Origin: Bradyrhizobium sp. CCBAU 53340
Lineage (GTDB): Bacteria > Pseudomonadota > Alphaproteobacteria > Rhizobiales > Xanthobacteraceae
Reading direction: 5' to 3'
Assembly (NCBI RefSeq): GCF_015291645.1
Contig: NZ_CP030055.1
Location: 930,001-994,000, forward strand
Length of the DNA: 64,000 bases
This document shows positions 54,201-63,513 of this stretch, one piece after another (the stretch's first letter is position 1; each line of letters begins with the position of its first letter). The notes beneath the pieces are model-generated. The model worked only from the letters and a program-made list of their open reading frames with translations. It was not told the DNA's origin and searched no databases. The translations under genes and the position numbers were made by a program.

Positions 54201-57200
54201 TCGGTGCGATCGATCCGGCACTGTCGGCGGACGGCAAGTTCGTCGCGTTCTGGTCCTGGGACAACAACGACAAGCCCGAAGTTTACGTCAAGAACCTGAC
54301 GACGGGCGCACTCAACATCGCCTCCTCGGATGCGCACGGCACTGCCGGCGTCGACAATGCGTCGGGCACCTTCAACGCCGGCTTCAATTCCATCGCAATC
54401 TCCGCCGACGGCCGCTACGTCGCCTTCACCAGCGACGCGATTCTGACGGCGGACGATTCCGGCACCGGCGCCGACCTGTTCGTGAAGGACATGCAGACCG
54501 GCGCGATCCAGCGCGTCCCGCTTCCTGCCGGCACGTTCGCGAACGATCTTTCGGCGCAGCTCACGATGACCGCGGACGGACAGTATATCGCGTTCACCAC
54601 CACCGCCGGCCTTGCAGCGATGGACAGCAACCATGTGGCCGACGTGTACGGCGTATCGCTGGCCTCGCTCGGCGCGACGCCGCCGCAGATCGCGATCGAT
54701 ACGGTGGCGGGCGACAACCGCATCAACGCTTCGGAGTTGTCGAACCACCTTCTCGTCTCCGGCACATCAGATGCGATCGGACAGACCGTGACGCTGTACG
54801 TCGATGGCGGCTTCCTGCCCGGCGTCGTGGTCGGCGCCGGCGGCACCTGGTCCACCACGATCGACACCAACGGCCTGGTCGACGGCGTGCATCAGTTGCG
54901 CGCGACGGTGACTGCCACCAATGGCGCGACCAACACCGCCGGCGATCTCGTCACGGTCGACACGGTTGCGCCCACCGTCACGCTCTCCGCGGACAAGACG
55001 CAGCTCGCCCCCGGCGAGACCGCGACCATCACGGCAAGCTTCAGCGAAGGCATCGGCAATCTCGCGAGCGACAATTTCTTTGCCGCCACCGGCGGCACCG
55101 TGAGCCAGGTCCAGTTCGCGAACGATCACACTGTGACTGCCCTGTTCACGCCGAACGCCGGCGCCACGACATTCAGCGTTTCGGCAAACGCCGGCACTGC
55201 GTTTGACTTCGCCGGCAACGCCAACCTCGCCGGCAACGCGATCGTGCTCGACATTGCGTCGCCCAATAACGCCGCGCCGGTCTTGTCGGCCGTTTCGACG
55301 CCAAGCCCTGTGGCCGAATCGGCGAATGCGAGCGCGCAAGCCGTGACCGTCAACGGCACGCTGACCGTACTGGACGCCGACGCCGGCGACACGCTGACCG
55401 CTGGTGTGGCCGGCCCCGCGACGATCACGTTCAATGGCCTCGCGTTGCCCGCGCAGTTCGCGGAGCAGGTCGCGGCCCTGACGGCGAGCGGCGCCTTGAT
55501 TTTCGGTGGGCCGATCACTGCCACGGGCGCGGCCCAGACCATCACCTGGAGCTACGCGCCTGCCGCGACGAATCTCGAATTCCTGTCGGACACCGACACG
55601 CTCACCATCACGACACCGGTCAAGATCGACGACGGAACGGCCGACAGCGTGACTGAGAACGTCGTGGTCACCATCACCGGGGTGAACGATGCACCGACGG
55701 TGACGGGACCTGATACGGCCAGCGGGACGACCGGAAGCGCGATCGCGCTCGCCGGGCTCTCGGTGTTCGACCCGGAGGTGGCGGCCGGCAGCCAAACCCT
55801 GAGGGTGGACGTGCATAGCGCTACCGGCGCGCTTGCGGTGGATCCGGCCAGCGGCGCGACGGTGACGCCGGACCCACGCGATAGCAGCATCACCATCGAC
55901 GGCACGCTGGCCCAGATCAACGCGGCGCTGGCGAGTCTCACGTTCACGAACCCGTCGATCGGGACGTTCGACGTTGTCGTGCAGGCCCGCGACAGCGTCG
56001 GCGCGTTGTCGACGGCGCAGCACATCACGGTGACGACGACGGATACCCCGCCGACGGTGACCGCACCGGCTGAAGCCAGCGGTGTCGTTGGAACGAAGAT
56101 CGCGTTTTCCGGGCTGTCGGTGTTCGACCCGGAGGCGGCGGTGGGCCAGTCCGTGACCGTGGACGTGCAGAGCAATACCGGCACGTTTGCGGTGGATCCG
56201 GCCAGCGGCGCGACGGTGACGCCCGATGTACGTGATAACGGCATCACCATCGGCGGCACGCTGGACCAGATCAACGCGGCGCTGGCGAGCCTCACGGTGA
56301 CGAGCCCGACGACCGGTACGTTCGATGTTGCAGTGGTGGCCCGAGACAGTTTGAACGTGTCGTCGGCGCCGCAGCATATCGCAGTGACGACGACGGCGGA
56401 TACCGCGCCGACGGTGACCGCACCGACTGAGGCCAGCGGTGTGGTTGGAACTAGGATCGCGCTTGCCGGGCTGTCGGTGTTCGACCCGGAGGCGGCGGTG
56501 GGCCAGGCCGTGACCGTCGACGTGCAAAGCGCCGGGGCGCTTGCGGTGGATCCGGCCAGCGGCGCGACGGTGACGCCGGACCTGCGTGGTAGCGGGATCA
56601 CCATCGGCGGCACGCTGGACCAGATCAACGCGGCGCTAGCGAGCCTCACCGTCACGAACCCGACGATCGGTACGTTCGATGTCGCCGTGGTAGCCCAGGA
56701 CAGTGTGAATGTGTCGTCGGTGGTGCAGCATATCGCGGTGACGACGACGGCGGATACCGCGCCGACGGTGACGGCACCGACTTCGGCCAGCGGAATGGCC
56801 GGGGTACCGATCGGGTTTACCGGACTGTCGGTGTTTGATCCGGAGGCGGCGGTGGGCCAAGCCGTGACCGTGGACGTGCGGAGCAATACCGGCACCTTTG
56901 CGGTGGCCGAGCTCAGCGGCGCGACGGTGACGCCGGACCTACGTGGTGACGGGATCACCATCGGCGGCACGCTGGACCAGATCAACGCGGCGCTGGCAAG
57001 CCTTACCGTCACGAATCCGACGGTCGGCACGTTCGATGTCAGCGTGGTGGCCCGGGACAGTGTGAACGTGTCGTCGGCGGTGCAGCATATCGCGGTGACG
57101 ACGACGCCCGCCCCTCTGGTGATACCCGCGGGCTCGACGTTCACGGTCGCGGTCGGAGAGACGCTTCAGGCGCTTTCGCTCACTGTCGGCGTCGGTGCCA

Positions 57201-60200
57201 CCCTCGACGTCTCTGGCGCGCTCTCGATCCAGAACGGTAGCCTCAGCGGCGCCGTCTTGAACAGCGACACGATCAAGGTGGCGCTGGGTGCCACGTTCTC
57301 CGACGACCTGCAGAACCTCGCCGGAGCGTCCTTCACCAATGACGGCACGACGGCCGACACGGTCGCGCTCAATGCCGGCACCATCACCAACACGGCAACA
57401 GGTGTCTGGACCGGTGACGTCGTCGCCGGCGCCAACGGCACGGGCGGCGACATCATCAACCAGGGCGCTTGGAACGGCGCCGCCAACAACGATGGCGGCA
57501 CGATCGAGAACGCCGGCACGTGGACCGGCGCCATCATCGACACGGCTGGCACGTTCACGAACACCGGCAGAGTCGATGGATCGATCACAATTGGCGTCGG
57601 GGCTACCCTCCAGAACGGCGTTGGCGGCACGAACGGCTCGCTCGGCACGGCCACGATCACGGACAACGGCACGCTGGTCGTCGACCGCTCCGACGCCTTC
57701 ACGCTCGCCGAACCGATCTCCGGAAGCGGCGCCCTGACAGTTGCGGGTACGGGCATCCTCGCGTTGTCGGCCATCGACACCTACACCGGCGCCACGAAGA
57801 TAATGACGGGCAGCACGTTGGAACTCGCCGCCGGAGCCTCGATCTCGGCGTCCGCGGTCGTTGCCGACCAGGGAACGCTCGTCATCGACGCGCTGGCCGG
57901 CCCGACGGCACTCACGGACCTGACCGGAGCAGGCACCGTCACACTCGGCCCGACCAGCCTGCAAATCACCAACTACTCGAGCGTCTTCACAGGCACCATC
58001 TTGGCCAACGGAGGACAGAGCCTCGCCTTATCCGGCTCCAACATCGACCTGTCGGGCGCCTCCGTGGCGGGGGACGGATGGTCAACCGCACAGGTCGCGA
58101 TCTCGAGCCTCGCTGGCAATATCACCGGCTCCAATGTGAACGATTACATCAGCTACAAGGCCGATGGTCTCACGCATGCGATCAACGGCGGCGGCGGCAC
58201 CAATACGCTCGTGTTGAGCGGGAAGCTAGCCGATTACGCCGTCAGCGATGTCGTCGATGCCACGCACTTCACGCTCACGGACGGCGTCGCTGGACGCGAC
58301 GGCACGGACCAGCTGAGCAACATCGGATTTCTCGTGTTCAACGGCGACGGCGGACGGGTCGTCGCCGCGGCTGACCTCATTCCTACGGTCTCGATCACCG
58401 GAGGGACGGTCGAAGAAGGCGATGCCGGCACGACGATCCTGAGCTTCACAGTCACCCGTACCGGCGGGACGGGCGCGTTCGACGTATCGTATGCGACCTC
58501 CGATGGTAACTTCGTCGCCGACTTCGTCGGTCCCGTCCCAGCGTTCGATGCGACCGTCGCCGACAACGACTACATCGCAAAATCGGGAACACTGCATTTC
58601 GCCGATGGTGTGAACACGCAAACGATCGATATCGCGGTCGTCGGCGATACCAAAGTCGAGAAGGACGAGATCTTTTACGTTACCTTGTCCAATCCTACCA
58701 ATGGCGCAGCGCTCGCTCCCACCACCTTCGATAGCGCATTTAATCCGCTCGATGGTGGCGCGATCGGCACCGGTGTCATCGCCAACGACGACGTGCCACT
58801 GCAGCCAGCGGGCACGATCAGCATCACCGGCGGGACGGTGACGGAAGGAGACCTGGGCACGACGAAGGTGGTCACCTTCACGGTGACCCGTACCGGCGGC
58901 ACCGGTGCTGCATTCGACGTTTCATACGCGACGTTCGACGGGGGAAGCAGCAAGATCATCGCCGATGCGATTGGCGGGAACCCCGGCAATTTCGCCACTG
59001 TAGCCAACAACGACTACATAGCGAAATCAGGCACACTGCATTTTGACGCGGGCGTGAACACCCAGACCATCGATGTCACCGTCGTCGGCGACGACACTTT
59101 CGAGAAGGACGAGGTGTTCGGCGTCAGCCTATCCAATCCGACCAGCGCCGCCGTTCTCGCCGATTCCGGCAATCCCCTCCTGCCTGCCGGCACTGCGGAC
59201 GGGGTCATCCTTAACGATGACCAAGCCGCCGGCACAATCTCGATTTCGGGCGGCTCGGTCGTCGAGGGTGGTGATGGCTCGACCAAGACCTTGACCTTCA
59301 CGGTCACCCGCGCCGGAGGCACCGGCGCGTTCGACCTATCCTATGGGACCGTCGACGGCGGCCTCCCGTATCTCGCCGCTCAGGAGATATTCAACGATGA
59401 GGAGGCAATCGCCGGCATCCAACTTCCTGGCGAACCCACGCCTTCCTCCATCGCCGGCAAAGACTACGTCGCGACGTCCGGAACGCTGCATTTCGCGAAA
59501 GGGGTCAACACGCAAACTATCGAGGTGACCGTCATCGGCAATGGCATCGTTGAGCCTGACAAGATCGTCGGCATTGCGTTGTCCAATCCAACGGGCGGCG
59601 CCGTGCTGGCTGACACAGTCATCCCCAGCAACCTCGTCACGACCACCTCGGCAGATCCAACTTTCACAGCCACCTTCGCGCCCGGGATCGCCGACGGCAC
59701 AATCGTCAATGACGATGGGCCGATCGTGATCCCCAGCGGCACAACCCTCTCCATCGGGGCCGGAGACACGCTTCAAGTGCAATCGCTCACCGTCGCCCCC
59801 GGCGCGCAATTGCAGATCGCCGGCACAGTTTCGGTACAGGACGGCGGCGTCAGCGGCACGGTCGTCAACGATGGCATCGTCAATGTGCTGCCTGGTGCCA
59901 GCTTCTCCGACGATCTGCAGAACCTCGCCGGGTCTTCCTTCACCAACGACGGCGCGACCGCCGACACGGTCGCGCTCAATGCCGGCACCATCACCAACGC
60001 GGCAACAGGCGTCTGGACCGGCGACGTCGCCGCCGGCGCCAACGGCGTGGGCGGTGACATCATCAACCAGGGCGTCTGGACCGGCACCGCCCACAATGAT
60101 GGCGGCACGATCGAGAACGCCGGCACCTGGAAAGGGACCATTATCGATACGGCGGGAACGTTCACGAATACCGGCAGTATCGACGGATCGATCACCATTG

Positions 60201-62359
60201 GCGCCGCCGCCACCCTTGCGCTGAAGGGGACCGGCTCACTCACGAACGCCTCTCCGGTCACGGACGGCGGCACGCTCGACATTTCCGGACTCACGGCAAC
60301 GAGCACAGATATTATCGACCTCGCCGGGTCCGGCGGCGTGACCCTCGGTGCGAAGGTCCTGTCGCTCGACGACGAGGTGAGCCATTTCACCGGAACCTTC
60401 ACGGGTGGTGCCGGATCCGGTCTCCAAGTCTCGGGAGCTAATATCGACCTCTCGGCTGCGCATTTCACCGGCTGGAACGCGGGCCAGACCGTCTCGCTGA
60501 CCGGCACCGGCAACGCAGCCACGCTGATCGGCTCCGTCGTCGACGACCAAATCGCCATTCAGACCGGCGATGGCATTCATGATCTTACGCACACGATCGA
60601 TGGCGGCGGCGGCACGAACACGCTTGAGCTCAGTGGCAAGATTTCCGATTACGCGCTGAGCAACATCATCGATGCCGGGCATTTCACCATCACCGATCAC
60701 GTCGCCGGGCGCGATGGCGTCGACGTGCTCAGCAACATCCAGTTCTTTCGATTTGACGGCGATGGTGGCGGGCTTGTCGTCGCGGCGGACTTGCTTGCGG
60801 CACCTGCCGTGACCGCCGCACTGACACATGACACCGGCACGCCGGGCGATGGCACGACCAGCGATCCGACCGTGCATGGTGGCGGCGCCGCGAATGCCAC
60901 CGTCACCTTTACCATCGACGGGATTCCAGTCGTCGCGACCGCGACGGCCGGCGCTGATGGAAGTTGGAGTTTCAAGCCGACCGGCCTCGCCGATGGTCTT
61001 CATACCCTCGTCGCGCAAGAGATCAATAGCGCCGGCAAGGTCGGGAACGCGACTGTCACATTCACGCTCGACTCTTACGCATCCGTGCCGGGACTGGCCT
61101 TGGCAGTCGACAGCGGCGTCGCCGGCGACAAGGTGACGAACGTCGGCATCGTCGATGTCACCGGCCTCGAGCCCGGCGCCAGCTGGCGTTATTCGACCGA
61201 TGGTGGCGCGACGTACCACGTTGGCACGGGCACGAGCGTCTCGCTCACCGGAGATGGTCTCAAGACATTGCTCGTCGACCAGACCGACGCGGCAGGTAAC
61301 ACTTCGGCCGATGCGAGCTTCAGCTTCACCCTCGACACCACGACGTCGGATTCCATCACGACCGCAAGTGCGACCGTCACGAATCCGATGGAGACCATTC
61401 AAGGCACCGGCGAGGTTGGCGCCAGCATCCAGCTTCATGACGGCAGCAACGACCTCGGCGGGCCCGTCACGGTCGATGCGAGCGGTCACTGGGCCGACAC
61501 GGTCACCTTGATTGGCTCCGGTAATCACGTCGTCACGGCGCTGGCGACTGATCTTGCAGGCAACAGCGCGCAGAGCAACGCCATCACGCTCTCGCTCGGC
61601 AGCACCAATGTGATCGACCAGCCGGGCGAATGGGTCGTCTTTGGCACACCGAATTCCGACCAGATCATCGTCCATGCCGACAATGTCTTCGTGAACGCCG
61701 AGGGCGGTGACGATATTATCACGATTGCACCGGATGCCGGGCAGGGCTTCTTCCATATGATCGAGGGAGGCAGCGGCAACGATACGCTTGATCTGTCACG
61801 CATCACGGACGATGTTTCAATCGATCTCGGTCTCGGATGGGGTGGCGACACATTCACGCCTGGCCTCGGGTTGACCAGCGACGCATTCGCGTTCCGGCAC
61901 ACGCCCCAGACCGGCCAGCTCCTGCTCAGCGGTATCGAGAACGTGACGGGAGGTTCCGGCAACGACACGCTCATCGGCAGCAATGCGTCGAACGTCCTCA
62001 ACGGCGGTGCCGGCGCCGACACGATACGAGGTGGCAATGGCAATGACACCCTGATCGGCGGCAGCGGGAACGACATTCTGAGCGGGAGCGGAGGCGATGA
62101 CGTCTTCGTTTTCCGGCCCGGCTTCGGTCACGACCGGATCGTCTCACCTGCGGGCGGGGTCGACTTCCAGGTCGGCACGGCAGCGCACCACGATACTCTC
62201 GATCTGCGCGGCCTTGGATTTGCCAACGTGCAGGATGTGCTCAATCACACCGATCCAGGTGCCAATGCCGTCATCCATGTTGGCACCGACGACATCACGC
62301 TGGTCGGCGTCACCAAGGTTCAGCTTCAGATGCACAGCTTCGACTTCATGATCTCATGA
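51290..62359 (+). CDS. giant RTX adhesin-like protein with beta-propellers, cadherin-like and Calx-beta repeats
   Basis: Protein of 3689 residues; ATG at 51290 with AGGAGG 5 bases upstream. Order of domains: WD40/TolB-like propeller (about 1-365; repeats such as LSDDGRYLLLASG); three Ig-like repeats (366-660; TPPQxTxTSVSGD); a second propeller (665-1120; ISADGRYVAFTS); further Ig-like/VCBS modules (to 1465); four near-identical 118-residue cadherin-like repeats (1467-1937; LSVFDPEAAVGQ); an NAGT-rich beta-solenoid-like block (1942-2200) repeated at 2811-2974; three Calx-beta domains (2367-2800; VTRTGGTGAFDVSY); more Ig-like repeats (3171-3440); and C-terminal RTX nonapeptides (3554-3607; GGSGNDTL, GGAGADTI, GGNGNDTL). 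RTX repeats plus no signal peptide imply type I secretion; no such exporter is in the window. A surface adhesin or matrix protein is most likely. Confidence 0.9.
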   Translation: MRNFVLEPNTGNFALYDLSDDGRYLLLASGTNLYVIDSQTGATQTVASVPSGTSAQFGQADLSQDERYVVYRTEVTTQTDIFTAPVSTWSINVTDRTTGLSRVVYSDTDNGKLPIGGFEIDQAVMSPDDQSVYFVSNFPDVTGAHIVDQLSDVPLNVFKLDLQTNAIQAVLPQNLEEIPNLTVSPGGKYLVVAASGSTQLVNIATGNVDLVLPGQFAPSVSADGRFAVFDTDQSLVPQDTNGVHDVYLTDLTTGAITLVSQTAAGVVGNGVSDAYENTPQISADGSEVLFETTASNISPGATAGAPHLMLWERGTGYLNDITTIIDNGTLVDSYRLSADGHTIALETSKSLVSADTNTDPDTYLIHITRPVLTIDAVNGDGFVNGANGDFVTISGTSDAYGQTVDITAAGKHVSAVVQADGTWSTSIFAQGLGDGGYDIHTLVSDGLTATADGGFTIDRTPPQLTLTSVSGDNYINAAELTHAAINGTVLIADPAGPGSVAGQLQIKIDNGPSFDFATQASATADPQTYSHDISALGLSDGAHTVTVTAIDEAGNKTVVTQPVIIDTTPPQIAITSVSGDDVVNSSEIKTEQGVHGTCDEIGATVDVLIDGVEAGQAVVQADGSWLTTVSFAGTATGTHDVTAKVLDEAGNPGRADASVYVDTGVAVTQLSAGPTGAQGGGQGVLFPELSADGTKLVFTGLNFNLMSIATGSDGAQVYIKDLTTGAISFATPDPGQNAEFGAISPDGRYVEFVTNAGLDPVHQSFGDPAPGLYFTYTKDLTTGTVYTHIQVDDGADGTDPDTLHPGITGGYLGLGNYPDDTPIAKLPVFPLAITNGGYALELVSQLTGDQVAQPVDLTTEIRESFNQSNLSADGTPFFASGNYLGPDASPPAPYYFQQEYAPQISADHSVGAFEALFYPEQVDNSTYPPPVTVGPPTIPEIYAGPLLFDGFDNPISYPLASSYADGTPMPFGAIDPALSADGKFVAFWSWDNNDKPEVYVKNLTTGALNIASSDAHGTAGVDNASGTFNAGFNSIAISADGRYVAFTSDAILTADDSGTGADLFVKDMQTGAIQRVPLPAGTFANDLSAQLTMTADGQYIAFTTTAGLAAMDSNHVADVYGVSLASLGATPPQIAIDTVAGDNRINASELSNHLLVSGTSDAIGQTVTLYVDGGFLPGVVVGAGGTWSTTIDTNGLVDGVHQLRATVTATNGATNTAGDLVTVDTVAPTVTLSADKTQLAPGETATITASFSEGIGNLASDNFFAATGGTVSQVQFANDHTVTALFTPNAGATTFSVSANAGTAFDFAGNANLAGNAIVLDIASPNNAAPVLSAVSTPSPVAESANASAQAVTVNGTLTVLDADAGDTLTAGVAGPATITFNGLALPAQFAEQVAALTASGALIFGGPITATGAAQTITWSYAPAATNLEFLSDTDTLTITTPVKIDDGTADSVTENVVVTITGVNDAPTVTGPDTASGTTGSAIALAGLSVFDPEVAAGSQTLRVDVHSATGALAVDPASGATVTPDPRDSSITIDGTLAQINAALASLTFTNPSIGTFDVVVQARDSVGALSTAQHITVTTTDTPPTVTAPAEASGVVGTKIAFSGLSVFDPEAAVGQSVTVDVQSNTGTFAVDPASGATVTPDVRDNGITIGGTLDQINAALASLTVTSPTTGTFDVAVVARDSLNVSSAPQHIAVTTTADTAPTVTAPTEASGVVGTRIALAGLSVFDPEAAVGQAVTVDVQSAGALAVDPASGATVTPDLRGSGITIGGTLDQINAALASLTVTNPTIGTFDVAVVAQDSVNVSSVVQHIAVTTTADTAPTVTAPTSASGMAGVPIGFTGLSVFDPEAAVGQAVTVDVRSNTGTFAVAELSGATVTPDLRGDGITIGGTLDQINAALASLTVTNPTVGTFDVSVVARDSVNVSSAVQHIAVTTTPAPLVIPAGSTFTVAVGETLQALSLTVGVGATLDVSGALSIQNGSLSGAVLNSDTIKVALGATFSDDLQNLAGASFTNDGTTADTVALNAGTITNTATGVWTGDVVAGANGTGGDIINQGAWNGAANNDGGTIENAGTWTGAIIDTAGTFTNTGRVDGSITIGVGATLQNGVGGTNGSLGTATITDNGTLVVDRSDAFTLAEPISGSGALTVAGTGILALSAIDTYTGATKIMTGSTLELAAGASISASAVVADQGTLVIDALAGPTALTDLTGAGTVTLGPTSLQITNYSSVFTGTILANGGQSLALSGSNIDLSGASVAGDGWSTAQVAISSLAGNITGSNVNDYISYKADGLTHAINGGGGTNTLVLSGKLADYAVSDVVDATHFTLTDGVAGRDGTDQLSNIGFLVFNGDGGRVVAAADLIPTVSITGGTVEEGDAGTTILSFTVTRTGGTGAFDVSYATSDGNFVADFVGPVPAFDATVADNDYIAKSGTLHFADGVNTQTIDIAVVGDTKVEKDEIFYVTLSNPTNGAALAPTTFDSAFNPLDGGAIGTGVIANDDVPLQPAGTISITGGTVTEGDLGTTKVVTFTVTRTGGTGAAFDVSYATFDGGSSKIIADAIGGNPGNFATVANNDYIAKSGTLHFDAGVNTQTIDVTVVGDDTFEKDEVFGVSLSNPTSAAVLADSGNPLLPAGTADGVILNDDQAAGTISISGGSVVEGGDGSTKTLTFTVTRAGGTGAFDLSYGTVDGGLPYLAAQEIFNDEEAIAGIQLPGEPTPSSIAGKDYVATSGTLHFAKGVNTQTIEVTVIGNGIVEPDKIVGIALSNPTGGAVLADTVIPSNLVTTTSADPTFTATFAPGIADGTIVNDDGPIVIPSGTTLSIGAGDTLQVQSLTVAPGAQLQIAGTVSVQDGGVSGTVVNDGIVNVLPGASFSDDLQNLAGSSFTNDGATADTVALNAGTITNAATGVWTGDVAAGANGVGGDIINQGVWTGTAHNDGGTIENAGTWKGTIIDTAGTFTNTGSIDGSITIGAAATLALKGTGSLTNASPVTDGGTLDISGLTATSTDIIDLAGSGGVTLGAKVLSLDDEVSHFTGTFTGGAGSGLQVSGANIDLSAAHFTGWNAGQTVSLTGTGNAATLIGSVVDDQIAIQTGDGIHDLTHTIDGGGGTNTLELSGKISDYALSNIIDAGHFTITDHVAGRDGVDVLSNIQFFRFDGDGGGLVVAADLLAAPAVTAALTHDTGTPGDGTTSDPTVHGGGAANATVTFTIDGIPVVATATAGADGSWSFKPTGLADGLHTLVAQEINSAGKVGNATVTFTLDSYASVPGLALAVDSGVAGDKVTNVGIVDVTGLEPGASWRYSTDGGATYHVGTGTSVSLTGDGLKTLLVDQTDAAGNTSADASFSFTLDTTTSDSITTASATVTNPMETIQGTGEVGASIQLHDGSNDLGGPVTVDASGHWADTVTLIGSGNHVVTALATDLAGNSAQSNAITLSLGSTNVIDQPGEWVVFGTPNSDQIIVHADNVFVNAEGGDDIITIAPDAGQGFFHMIEGGSGNDTLDLSRITDDVSIDLGLGWGGDTFTPGLGLTSDAFAFRHTPQTGQLLLSGIENVTGGSGNDTLIGSNASNVLNGGAGADTIRGGNGNDTLIGGSGNDILSGSGGDDVFVFRPGFGHDRIVSPAGGVDFQVGTAAHHDTLDLRGLGFANVQDVLNHTDPGANAVIHVGTDDITLVGVTKVQLQMHSFDFMIS
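55690..57108 (+). repeat. four tandem coding repeats of about 355 bases
   Basis: Units begin near 55690, 56049, 56408 and 56762, each with GxSVFDPExA, DPASGATVTPD and TLDQINAALASLT (the fourth has AELSGATVTPD). At DNA level phrases such as CCGACGGTGACCGCACCG recur at the same spot. The high similarity suggests recent duplication. Confidence 0.88.
57297..57600 (+). repeat. long coding direct repeat, left copy (right copy 59904-60207)
   Basis: About 300 bases starting TTCTCCGACGACCTGCAGAA recur with few changes at 59904 (TTCTCCGACGATCTGCAGAA). They encode NGGTIENAGTW-type repeats. The two copies flank the Calx-beta region 2.6 kb apart, so recombination between them would delete that region in frame. 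Confidence 0.85.
59904..60207 (+). repeat. long coding direct repeat, right copy
   Basis: Second copy of the block at 57297-57600 and nearly identical to it in protein (ITNAATGVWTGDVAAGANG against ITNTATGVWTGDVVAGANG). Confidence 0.85.
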
Positions 62360-62407
62360 ACCGCGGTTTGAGATGCGGGAGCGCTTTTATGCCGCCAGGT
62401 CCAGGAT

Positions 62408-63304
62408 CTATCCCAGCCTCTTCCGCTGGCTCAGATATCGCAGCGCGAGCTTGATGAAATTGTGCACCACCATCGATGTCTCGTCCTGTCTGAACACCAG
62501 GAACACGTCTGCGGCGGGCGGTGAGGGGCGGATTGGACGAAACGCGATGTCGGCTGTCGTGAAACGCGCGATCGATTGCGGCACGAGCGCGACGCCGAAG
62601 CCGGCCGCGATCAGGCTCGGGATCGACTGCGCATCGACGACCTGCTGGGATACCTTTGGCAGGAAGCCGGCATCGACGCAGCAGGTCTGTACATAGCGCG
62701 CGAAATCAGAGCTGTCGGGATCGAGCACGACGTGGTCTTCCGACGCCAGTTCGGAAAGCGCAACGCGCTTGCGTTTCGCCAAAGGGTGGTTGCGGGCCAC
62801 GGCGAGGACGACCTCTTCCCGCCATGCCAGTCTGCTGACGAGGTCGCGTTCGGTGGGGACGCCACGAATGAGCGAGATATTGGTGGTACGGTTGAGCAGG
62901 GCCGCGATCTGCAGCGCCGGCGCCTGCTCGTGCACCGTCATCCTGACCAATGGCGCCACCTCCCGGTAGGCCGCAAGCAGCTCCGCAAGCCGGCCGCGCA
63001 GGATGGAGCCGGTCGCACCGAGATCCAGTGTTCCGATCAGGCCGGCGCCGATCGAGCGCACCTCGTCTTCCGCTGACTTGACCTGTTGCAGGATGGCGCG
63101 GCCGCGCAGCAGCATCGCTTCACCGGCCTGGGTCAGCTCGACCTTGCGGCTGGTCCTGTAGAGCAGCTGGGTGCCGAGCTCTGCCTCGAGGGCCTGGATA
63201 TGCTGGCTGAGCGGCGGCTGCGAGATGTTCAGCCGCCGGGCGGCGAGGGTGAAGCTGCGCTCCTCGGCCACGGCAATGAAATACCTGAGCTGGCGAAGGT
63301 CCAT
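62408..63304 (-). CDS. LysR-family transcriptional regulator
   Basis: Regulator of 298 residues. N-terminal HTH MDLRQLRYFIAVAEERSFTL, then AARRLNISQPPLSQHIQALE, and a substrate-binding domain of the CatM/BenM-like type. The divergent dctA-like gene begins 209 bases away, so this regulator may control dicarboxylate uptake. Its 3' end meets the giant RTX gene after 48 bases. The effector is unknown. Confidence 0.93.
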   Translation of the reverse strand: MDLRQLRYFIAVAEERSFTLAARRLNISQPPLSQHIQALEAELGTQLLYRTSRKVELTQAGEAMLLRGRAILQQVKSAEDEVRSIGAGLIGTLDLGATGSILRGRLAELLAAYREVAPLVRMTVHEQAPALQIAALLNRTTNISLIRGVPTERDLVSRLAWREEVVLAVARNHPLAKRKRVALSELASEDHVVLDPDSSDFARYVQTCCVDAGFLPKVSQQVVDAQSIPSLIAAGFGVALVPQSIARFTTADIAFRPIRPSPPAADVFLVFRQDETSMVVHNFIKLALRYLSQRKRLG

Positions 63305-63513
63305 AGCGAAAACCTATCAATCGTGTCGTTCTATATATTGGACTTGATGTCGCGCCTGGTCAACGAATGACCGATCGAGCCTCCGTCCGCCCTGCAAAGC
63401 GTCGGCCAGCTCTGCACGCAGCGGCCTCATGCCGCTGCCAACGACAACAACGGCGAAAGGCTCAAGCCGCCGATCAAGCTAGACAGATACAAGCCCAGCG
63501 AGCGAGGAAAGCC
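63305..63513. promoter_or_regulatory. divergent control region between LysR gene and dctA
   Basis: 209 bases between divergent starts. An AT-rich piece TCGTTCTATATATTGGACTT lies about 30 bases before the LysR start and may hold promoter and operator. No clear sigma-54 site was recognised. GCGAGGAAAGCC precedes dctA as its ribosome binding site. Confidence 0.4.

Noticed and set aside
44055..57108. CRISPR-like arrays
   Set aside because: The repeats are 300-360 bases, coding and in frame. No array of short repeats with unique spacers and no cas genes exist in the window.
52298..61756. Several long minus-strand open frames opposite the giant RTX gene
   Set aside because: Same reason: antisense of repeats, with low complexity and no start sites or motifs.
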